A DNA stretch of 50,894 bases. Source: Terribacillus saccharophilus. GTDB lineage: Bacteria > Bacillota > Bacilli > Bacillales > Amphibacillaceae. The DNA lies in assembly GCF_002272745.1 (NCBI RefSeq), contig NZ_NPBD01000003.1, forward strand, positions 1 through 50,894. Reading direction: 5' to 3'. The translations under genes and the position numbers were made by a program. The notes under the pieces were generated by a model. That model made no database searches and was not told the origin of the DNA. It worked only from the letters and a program-made list of their open reading frames with translations. Of this stretch, positions 44,725 to 50,894 are shown piece after piece (positions within the stretch are counted from its first letter, which is position 1; each line of letters begins with the position of its first letter).

Positions 44725-45008
44725 TTCCCGAAAGAGCAAGGAGTCACCCAAAGTATGTTTCGATAAGGTAACTGTTACGATAACGCAGTTGCCGAAAACT
44801 TCTTCGGCATTATGAAGTCGGAATTCCTTTACATAACCGATTTAACAAATATGGAGCAATTTCAGGAAAAGCTTGAGGAATACATTGATTACTACAATAA
44901 TAAGCGAATAAAAACAAAATTAAAAGGAATGATTACGGTAAAATACCGGAATCATTCCCAGAGTGCTGCCTAATGAAATAACATGTCTAACTTTTTGAGG
45001 TCACTTCA
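44725..45008 (+). mobile_element. Degraded IS3-family insertion sequence, 3' end of orfB with right terminal repeat
   Basis: The plus-strand frame reads KEQGVTQSMFR, a stop codon, then GNCYDNAVAENFFGIMKSEF and on to DYYNNKRIKTKLKG, ending at TAA 44973. This is the C-terminal part of an IS3/IS150-type DDE transposase. Family members have a Lys at the position of the internal TAA. TGTCTAACTTTTTGAGGTCA at 44984 looks like the right inverted repeat. Everything upstream of about 44725 is missing. From 45009 to 45098 no feature is seen. Confidence 0.85.
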
Positions 45009-45098
45009 CTATGCGTGCTACTTTTTTAATTAATCTGTTAGAGTACCGCTTTACTGAACTGAACACTTTGACTTAATAACTATTAAGAAAGAATTAAT

Positions 45099-45905
45099 TT
45101 AACTACAAACGTGGTAACGTCCCCGCGGTATTATCATTGGAGATTTAGAAACGGGATCCTCAATTACAGTACAATTTAGCTCAAATATTTCTTTAATCAA
45201 TTCATCCGTAATGATCTCGGATGGCCGTCCTTCGGCTATCAGTTCGCCTTTTCGAAGAGCAAAAATATAATCAGCATAGCGAGCAGCAAGATTGATATCA
45301 TGGAGAACCATTACAATCGTCGTACCGTATTTCCTATTAAGATCTGTAAGCAGGTCCAAAATCTCTACTTGATACGTTATATCCAGAAAGGTTGTTGGTT
45401 CATCCAGGAACAGTATATCCGTCTGTTGAGCCAATGCCATAGCAATCCAAACGCGCTGTCTTTGGCCGCCAGACAGTTCATCTAAATGTCTGTTAGCAAG
45501 CTCTGTAATTCCCATCATATCCATTGCTTCCTCGACCGCTTGATAATCCTTCTCTGACCATCCGCTTAACAATGATTGATGCGGGAATCTGCCTCTGCCG
45601 ACTAAATCAGCCACTGAAATACCTTCAGGTGCGATCGGTGACTGAGGCAGCACTCCTAATACTTTTGCAAGTTTCTTCGGAGGAATTTTGTGAATTGATT
45701 TTCCATCTAAAATGACATCTCCAGCTATTGGCTTGATCAGTCTTGCCATCGTCTTCAGCAAAGTTGATTTACCGCATGCGTTAGGACCAATAATGACGTT
45801 AATCTGATTGTTGGGAATAACAACATCAATCCCGTGAAGGATTTTTTTACTTTCATAACCGGCAACAATTTGCTCTGTTTGAAGTTTGTGAGTTGATTTC
45901 ATCAT
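45099..45905 (-). CDS. Iron-siderophore ABC transporter ATP-binding protein (FecE/FepC-like)
   Basis: The 268-residue ATPase has Walker A GPNACGKST (about 37-45), VLPQSP Q-loop, signature LSGGQRQRVWIAMAL, Walker B LFLDEPTTFLD and HDINLAARY H-loop. It powers the two FecCD-type permeases encoded just upstream; its start overlaps the second permease stop (ATGA). It is the last gene of a Fur-boxed operon. Confidence 0.95.
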   Translation of the reverse strand: MMKSTHKLQTEQIVAGYESKKILHGIDVVIPNNQINVIIGPNACGKSTLLKTMARLIKPIAGDVILDGKSIHKIPPKKLAKVLGVLPQSPIAPEGISVADLVGRGRFPHQSLLSGWSEKDYQAVEEAMDMMGITELANRHLDELSGGQRQRVWIAMALAQQTDILFLDEPTTFLDITYQVEILDLLTDLNRKYGTTIVMVLHDINLAARYADYIFALRKGELIAEGRPSEIITDELIKEIFELNCTVIEDPVSKSPMIIPRGRYHVCS

Positions 45906-46933
45906 AAATATCCCTTTCGATTCATCCTTATAAGTAAATAAAGCAAATATGGCGCCCCAACTAATCCTGTTATTATACCAACCGGATATCTGACTTCAAA
46001 AGCAAATTGTCCTATCAGATCTGCCCCAAGAACTAGGTTTATGCCTATAAGACCCGCTGGCAGGACATTTGAAAACCCAGTCCCTACTAATCTTTTCGCA
46101 ATCGGGCCAGAAAGGAAAGCAACGAACGCTATTGGACCGGTTGTTGCAGTTGCAAAAGCTATCATGAGTACAGCACTCAGTATGAGAATCAGCCTGATTT
46201 TGTTTGTACTCAATCCAAGTGATAATGCAGACTCTTCTCCGAGTTCTAATATGTCTAAATGCTTTCCTAAAATAATTAATACTGGAGCGAAAATTACTAC
46301 TGTACAAATAAGCGGTAATAAAGTTTCCATTTTAGCGCCGTTTAGACTGCCGCTTAACCATCGAAGTGCTGCAGGCAAGTCTTGTTGGCTGCCAACCATT
46401 AAAAGATAAGAAATAACAGCGCCAAGAGCTGCCTGAATACCGATTCCAATCAGTATAAGCCGGCCAATGGAAAAATGACTGCCTGATGATAACAAGTAAA
46501 TGAGTAAGACTGTAACAAGTCCTGCAATTACCGAAGCTAAAGAGACAACCGTAGTACTCGTTTGAAGGATAAGTATACTGAACAAAGCTGCCGCACTGGA
46601 ACCAGTAGTAATCCCCAGTACATCCGGATTAGCGAGGGGATTCCGCAGCATTGTTTGGAATATATGTCCTCCCATTCCAAAAGCCAAGCCGGCAAAAAGA
46701 CCAGCTATCATCCTAGGGAGCCTTATAGTATTGACAGCAAAATAAGCTCCTGGGATTCTTTCACCCATAAGCACTTGAATAACCTCTGAAATTGGATAGA
46801 TTGTGTTACCTAAAAGAAGCATGGCCATACAAAGTCCAACAGCAAGTGCTGCCAGGAGGATGTTAATGACCAGCCATTTTCTGAATCGACGTTGTCTGCC
46901 TTGTTTAATAAGAATTGTTGAACTGTTTATCAT
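45902..46933 (-). CDS. Iron-siderophore ABC transporter permease (FecCD family)
   Basis: The 343-residue, roughly 9-helix permease has FecCD motifs: NTIRLPRMIAGLFAGLAFG and GHIFQTMLRNPLANPDVLGI near the N-terminus and TGPIAFVAFLSGPIAKRLVG in the second half. It forms a heterodimer with the upstream permease. Overlaps of 4 bases occur on both sides. Confidence 0.95.
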   Translation of the reverse strand: MINSSTILIKQGRQRRFRKWLVINILLAALAVGLCMAMLLLGNTIYPISEVIQVLMGERIPGAYFAVNTIRLPRMIAGLFAGLAFGMGGHIFQTMLRNPLANPDVLGITTGSSAAALFSILILQTSTTVVSLASVIAGLVTVLLIYLLSSGSHFSIGRLILIGIGIQAALGAVISYLLMVGSQQDLPAALRWLSGSLNGAKMETLLPLICTVVIFAPVLIILGKHLDILELGEESALSLGLSTNKIRLILILSAVLMIAFATATTGPIAFVAFLSGPIAKRLVGTGFSNVLPAGLIGINLVLGADLIGQFAFEVRYPVGIITGLVGAPYLLYLLIRMNRKGYL

Positions 46934-47961
46934 AGTGACCGCACTTTCAATTTAGTTGCGAGCAGTATTAATACTGGAGCACCAATAAAAGCGGTTATAA
47001 TCCCGGCTTCTACTTCACCAGGACTCCCTATTAATCTGCCAAGTACATCAGCAATCGTTAGTATGGCAGCACCTGAAATGGCTGACATAGGTATAATAAG
47101 ACGTAAATCCGGACCAAAGATGAGCCGCATCAAATGTGTCGCCAGCAAACCAATAAAGCCAATAGGACCAGCCAATGCTGTTACCGCTCCGCACAAAATG
47201 ACTCCGGTAAATGCAGATAGTAATGTCAATAATCCAGTACGAACCCCTTGACCTGTTGCAATTTCATCCCCAAGCAACAACGCATTAAGCGATGGTGCCA
47301 TTATGAATGCCAGAAGGATTCCAGAAGCTAAAAACGGCAAAAAAATTACAATGAAATCCCAATTTGCAGCACCCACACTTCCTACTTGCCAGAACCTGAA
47401 TTGATCCATCACAAAAGATCGAGGAAGCATGATAGCACTGATCAGGGAAGATAATATTGCACTTGTTGCAGCACCAGCCAGTACAAGCTTAAGAGGCGTA
47501 TTGCCAGTACGCCCCATTGAACCAATTCCGTATACAATGATAGCTGTAAGAATTGCTCCTACTATTGAAAGCCAAATATACTGACCAGCTGTGCTGATAT
47601 TAAAAAATGCTATACCTATAACGACAAATAACGATGCACCTGTGTTAACTCCTAATATACTGGGATCGGCCAGTGGATTTCGGGTTACTGCTTGCATGAG
47701 AGCGCCAGACACACCTAGCGCTCCTCCGCATAGCAAACTAAATACCGTTCGAGGTATTCTTTCGCTGACAACAGCTGCAGCGTAAGAATCTGAGCTGGAT
47801 AAAAACAATCCTGCCATTAAGTCATCTAACGTCACAGATCTTGATCCGAAAACCAATGAAGCAACTATACTAACACACAGCAATAGGAAGAAAATAATCA
47901 TAATGGCTGCGTAGTAGCTACGTTTATGTCCCACTGGCCTCTTTGCTACATTACTGTTCAT
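46930..47961 (-). CDS. Iron-siderophore ABC transporter permease (FecCD family)
   Basis: The 343-residue permease has ERIPRTVFSLLCGGALGVSG and ALMQAVTRNPLADPSILGVN, with AGPIGFIGLLATHLMRLIFG in the second half. It is related to but distinct from the next permease, as in heterodimeric FecCD-type importers. Its start lies within the last codons of the binding-protein gene (11-base overlap). Confidence 0.95.
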   Translation of the reverse strand: MNSNVAKRPVGHKRSYYAAIMIIFFLLLCVSIVASLVFGSRSVTLDDLMAGLFLSSSDSYAAAVVSERIPRTVFSLLCGGALGVSGALMQAVTRNPLADPSILGVNTGASLFVVIGIAFFNISTAGQYIWLSIVGAILTAIIVYGIGSMGRTGNTPLKLVLAGAATSAILSSLISAIMLPRSFVMDQFRFWQVGSVGAANWDFIVIFLPFLASGILLAFIMAPSLNALLLGDEIATGQGVRTGLLTLLSAFTGVILCGAVTALAGPIGFIGLLATHLMRLIFGPDLRLIIPMSAISGAAILTIADVLGRLIGSPGEVEAGIITAFIGAPVLILLATKLKVRSL

Positions 47962-49012
47962 TGTTACTTAAAGCATCGTCAATCTGAGTTACATAGTTAT
48001 CAATTGTATACTCAATCGCAAGCGGATTAGGAGTTCCAGCTGCTGCTAGATCAGAGTTATTAGCGATGAATACCACAGAACCATTCTGAATCGCTTTAAT
48101 CTGACCTAAACGTGCATCGTTTTTAACCGCTTCATACGTGCTGTCATCACCGTATCCAATAATTATATCAACATCATTAAGGACGTCTGCATTCTCTGCA
48201 CTCAGGTTTAGTGAGTAAGCAGCATCATCTTCAATTAAATCAGAAATACTTTCAGGATATTCCATTCCCATTTCTTCTAAGAAAGCAACTCGGGAATCAG
48301 CTGGTGTATATAGATGAAACTCGGATAGATCTGTTGCTGAGAAGTTGACCCAAGCAACCTTTTTGCCTTTGATTTCAGGGTGCTCGTTTACTTTTTCTTC
48401 AATTGTACTCTCCGTATCAGCAATCAGCTGCTCGCCTTCTGCTTCCATTCCCATACCTTTTGCATTCATTGTTACTTGATCACGCCATGACGTTGTCCAA
48501 GGAGAAGTCGGATAAGCTACCACAGGCGCGATCTCGCTTAGCGTATTATAATCCTCTTCTGTAAGGCCAGAATAAGCCGCAAGAATGACCTCTGGTTGTG
48601 AATCTGCAATAGCCTCAAAATCTAGTCCATCTGTATCTTGAAATACATTGGGATTATTTTCACCTAACTCTTCTAATTTTTCTGCTGTCCAAGGAAGCAG
48701 ACCGCTGTCGTCCTGCACACCGAAGTTCGCAGCAGAAAAACCAACTGGCACAACACCAAGTGCAAGCGCAACATCTTGGTTACCCCATTGTACAGTTGCT
48801 ACACGTTCAGGCTTAGATTCGATAACCGTTTCCCCGAAAGCATGTTCAATCGTGATAGGATAACCTTCAGATGAAGCAGAATCTCCGCCAGATGAATTGC
48901 TTCCTTCAGTATTCTCACCTGAGTTAGATTGACTGGAACATGCTGAAAGAACTAGTAGGAACAATGCCGAAAAGATTGCCATCTTTAATATCGATTTATG
49001 CTTTTTGACCAT
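47951..49012 (-). CDS. Iron-siderophore ABC transporter substrate-binding lipoprotein
   Basis: The 353-residue protein has a lipoprotein signal with lipobox LSAC (Cys at about 25), a Ser/Gly/Glu-rich linker, and a class III periplasmic-binding fold (about 50-345; ERVATVQWGNQDVALALGVVPVGFS; QPEVILAAYSGLTEEDYNTLSEIAPVVAYP). The class binds hydroxamate- or citrate-type ferric siderophores; the exact ligand is not readable. AAAGGAG precedes ATG. A Fur box lies about 110 bases upstream. Confidence 0.94.
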   Translation of the reverse strand: MVKKHKSILKMAIFSALFLLVLSACSSQSNSGENTEGSNSSGGDSASSEGYPITIEHAFGETVIESKPERVATVQWGNQDVALALGVVPVGFSAANFGVQDDSGLLPWTAEKLEELGENNPNVFQDTDGLDFEAIADSQPEVILAAYSGLTEEDYNTLSEIAPVVAYPTSPWTTSWRDQVTMNAKGMGMEAEGEQLIADTESTIEEKVNEHPEIKGKKVAWVNFSATDLSEFHLYTPADSRVAFLEEMGMEYPESISDLIEDDAAYSLNLSAENADVLNDVDIIIGYGDDSTYEAVKNDARLGQIKAIQNGSVVFIANNSDLAAAGTPNPLAIEYTIDNYVTQIDDALSNNEQ

Positions 49013-49119
49013 TTGTTTTTCTCTCCTTTTATATATACAATCTATTAGTGCAAGACTAGCTTACTCGAGTTATGAACTCTTTCGTTAAGAAATTATGTAA
49101 TAGTTAGCCCTTTCTAATT

Positions 49120-49138
49120 GATATTGGTTCTCATTATC
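49120..49138 (-). promoter_or_regulatory. Fur box
   Basis: The minus strand reads GATAATGAGAACCAATATC, 15 of 19 matches to the classic GATAATGATTATCATTATC, in the promoter region of the siderophore transporter operon. Iron repression through Fur is expected. Confidence 0.8.
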
Positions 49139-49239
49139 AATGATACAATTAGTTATATTAGTTAATCAAGGTTTTTTTACGACTTTTTAGACTATTTGGT
49201 GAAAATTGCCGCATTTTGTCTCCTTTTCGAAAAAACAGA

Positions 49240-49270
49240 TTAAAAAAAGAGTCACATAAAGTGACTCTTA
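49240..49270 (-). terminator. Terminator of the amino-acid permease gene
   Basis: On the minus strand AAGAGTCAC and GTGACTCTT enclose TTTAT, followed by TTTTTAATC. Confidence 0.85.
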
Positions 49271-49286
49271 GAGAATGCCGATACAT

Positions 49287-50651
49287 TTATTGAGCATTTT
49301 TAAATCTGGTTGCTTCTTCTCTTTTTTTCCGTCCCATAATCAGAGCCAGTACAATAAGTACTGCTAAAGCTGTAAAACAAACAACTGTTCCGACTGAAAT
49401 GCCTTTACTGAATGTTGACCCTAGCAATATGATGCCCAGCCCTCCAATTCCGACAATTGTCGTCGCAGGAAACAGCTTCATTTTAAAATGTGGCATTTCA
49501 GCATATTCCGGCCGTAATTTCAGCTGCGCTGCGCAAATGCTCAGCCAAAGCAGCAGCATAGTGAATCCAGGAATGGTCATCATCGTACCTATGATACTAT
49601 CTGGAGCAAAGTATGCTAATCCAGCACCTATTAATAAAAACAGACCATTCAACGAGATAGCGTTAATTGGCGCACCTGATTTGGAAGTCTTCGTCAACAG
49701 TTTTGGTGCCTCTCCTTTTTCAGCCAATGAAAACATCGTTCTCGAAGTGGCAAACATACCAGAGTTAGCAGCAGACAAAACTGCTGTCAATAAAATGAAA
49801 TTCATGACGTGCGCTACTCCCGGTATTCCGATTGCATCCATGACTTGGATGAATGGACTTTCCGTTCCGGCAACTTGATTCCAAGGGATAAGTCCGGCAA
49901 TGATTGTGATAGGCGCAATGTAAAACAGCAATACACGCCAAACGACACCTTTGATTACTTTAGGCAATACCTTTTTCACATCTTTTGTTTCAGATATAGC
50001 TACCCCGATTAACTCAGATCCTCCAAATGAGAACATAACAATCAAACAGGCTGCGAATACTCCTTGTATCCCATTTGGGAAGAAACCGCCATGACCGAAT
50101 AGATGCTGTGTTGGTGTATCTGGAGAAAAATCCGTTAATCCTAATAAAACTGCTCCGCCTAATACGATAAATAGTACAAGAGCGATAATTTTAATGCTGG
50201 CAAACCAAAATTCCATTTCTCCGTAGAATTTAACTTGTAGACTGTTTATTCCAATGATAAGTGCTGCACAAATTGCGCTCAAGAGCCAAAGCGGTGTATC
50301 AGAAAACCAAAACTGTAGAAAGGAACCCGCCGCTAGGATTTCTACAACCGTTACCAGTGTCCAGTTTATCCAGTACAGCCATCCAACGATGAAGGATATA
50401 TGAAAACCGAACGCCTTATGAACTAAATGCTGCACATTATGATTTGGGTACACAACTGCCATTTCAGCTAAAGCAACCATTACAATCAGCAACAATGCTC
50501 CGCCAAGTAAGTACGAAACAACTACTCCTGGTCCGGCAATCCCTAATGTCTCGCCGCTCCCTTTGAAAATACCGGTACCGATCATACCCGCTAGTGCTAA
50601 AAACTGTACATGCCTAGGTAAAAGCTCTTTCCGCAAACCATTCTGACTCAT
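49287..50651 (-). CDS. Amino-acid permease (APC superfamily, AAT family)
   Basis: The 454-residue protein has about 12 helices. LLPRHVQFLALAGMIGTGIFKGSG is the APC first-helix motif, FSFGGSELIGVAISE lies in helix 6, and AANSGMFATSRTMFSLAEKGEAP in the helix 8-9 loop. It imports an amino acid with protons; the T-box upstream means its synthesis responds to one uncharged tRNA, whose specifier codon lies outside the window. AGAGGAG precedes ATG. Confidence 0.92.
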   Translation of the reverse strand: MSQNGLRKELLPRHVQFLALAGMIGTGIFKGSGETLGIAGPGVVVSYLLGGALLLIVMVALAEMAVVYPNHNVQHLVHKAFGFHISFIVGWLYWINWTLVTVVEILAAGSFLQFWFSDTPLWLLSAICAALIIGINSLQVKFYGEMEFWFASIKIIALVLFIVLGGAVLLGLTDFSPDTPTQHLFGHGGFFPNGIQGVFAACLIVMFSFGGSELIGVAISETKDVKKVLPKVIKGVVWRVLLFYIAPITIIAGLIPWNQVAGTESPFIQVMDAIGIPGVAHVMNFILLTAVLSAANSGMFATSRTMFSLAEKGEAPKLLTKTSKSGAPINAISLNGLFLLIGAGLAYFAPDSIIGTMMTIPGFTMLLLWLSICAAQLKLRPEYAEMPHFKMKLFPATTIVGIGGLGIILLGSTFSKGISVGTVVCFTALAVLIVLALIMGRKKREEATRFKNAQ

Positions 50652-50718
50652 TTTCTTCTCCTCTTTCTATAACAAATCTTGTTCTGATTAATTTTGTATA
50701 GTAATAGTCATCATCCAT
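50614..50718 (-). CDS. Small ORF (34 codons) between T-box and permease, overlapping the permease start
   Basis: ATG at 50718 has a very strong AAGGAGGTGG site. The frame reads MDDDYYYTKLIRTRF and on for 34 codons to TAG at 50614-50616, overlapping the first 38 bases of the permease in another frame. The ribosome binding site is better than that of the permease itself. It may be a translated leader coupling translation to the permease, or a chance ORF. Confidence 0.45.
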   Translation of the reverse strand: MDDDYYYTKLIRTRFVIERGEENESEWFAERAFT

Positions 50719-50741
50719 GGTTAACCACCTCCTTAACTGCC

Positions 50742-50894
50742 TAAAAAACAAAACGTCCCTGCTGAAAAAGTATCAGCAGGGACGTGATTTTACGCGGTAC
50801 CACCCTAATTATCGACATACCTAATATGTCAATGTCTCAATTCTAATAACGGCTCTTCACCGTCTTCCCCTCACCAAAAGGTTCGAAGAAGAAA
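50742..50894 (-). ncRNA. T-box leader (3' part; 5' part off window)
   Basis: On the minus strand the T-box sequence AGGGTGGTACCGCG (50806-50793) is followed by the terminator stem ACGTCCCTGCTGA / TCAGCAGGGACGT and TTTTGTTTTTT. This is the standard tRNA-responsive antitermination element. Stem I with the specifier codon is beyond the window end, so the amino acid is unknown. Confidence 0.95.

Overview
The window comes from a low-to-moderate GC, endospore-forming Firmicute of the family Bacillaceae. The left third carries the classic Bacillus sporulation, cell-shape and division block (safA, pheA, pheB, obg, spo0B, rpmA, prp, rplU, an RNase E/G gene, spoIVFB, spoIVFA, minD, minC, mreD, mreC, mreB, radC, spoIIB, comC, folC). 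Strong AGGAGG ribosome binding sites, TTG/GTG starts, an L21 leader, a guanidine-I riboswitch and a T-box fit the same assignment. I cannot fix the genus from sequence alone.

Region 1 (1-20.7 kb, almost all minus strand) is this conserved block. Compared with B. subtilis, the nad/nifS genes between safA and pheA, maf next to radC, and valS next to folC are not present at the expected places. A methyltransferase gene (apparently frameshifted, with a 7-codon leader) and a TRIC/UPF0126 membrane protein sit between minD and spoIVFA. An RNase E/G-family gene lies between rplU and spoIVFB. A YceI-like protein and a GAF-GGDEF diguanylate cyclase lie between comC and folC.

Region 2 (20.7-30 kb) is accessory. 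It holds a tightly overlapping plus-strand trio of two RimK-like ATP-grasp ligases and a 2H phosphoesterase, head-to-head with folC; a lone ABC ATPase; a small phospholipase-A2-like protein; an MFS exporter co-directional with a LiaFSR-type envelope-stress system; an ECF-like sigma factor; and a second-type ClpP whose ribosome binding site lies inside a perfect 14-bp hairpin.

Region 3 (30-43.4 kb) is metabolic and stress related: a carbon-acid utilisation operon (RraA-like protein, NAD-dependent dehydrogenase, TRAP-type permease, small membrane protein) behind an RpiR regulator, with a cre-like site and two inverted repeats; a guanidine exporter pair under a guanidine-I riboswitch; an HPr/Crh-like protein lacking both phosphorylation sites; an AdhR-like MerR regulator with zinc alcohol dehydrogenase and SDR genes whose promoters share a 19-bp-spacer operator; and an AraC/aldo-keto reductase divergent pair.

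Region 4 (43.5-50.9 kb) has an RsbR-type STAS protein, a degraded IS3-family remnant, a Fur-boxed siderophore ABC transporter operon, and an amino-acid permease under a T-box, with a small ORF between the T-box and the permease.

The most promising candidates for undescribed biology are the ATP-grasp/ATP-grasp/2H operon, the HPr-like protein with Gln15 and Lys46, and the clpP hairpin. All assignments are by reading motifs and remembered family features; no database search was run.
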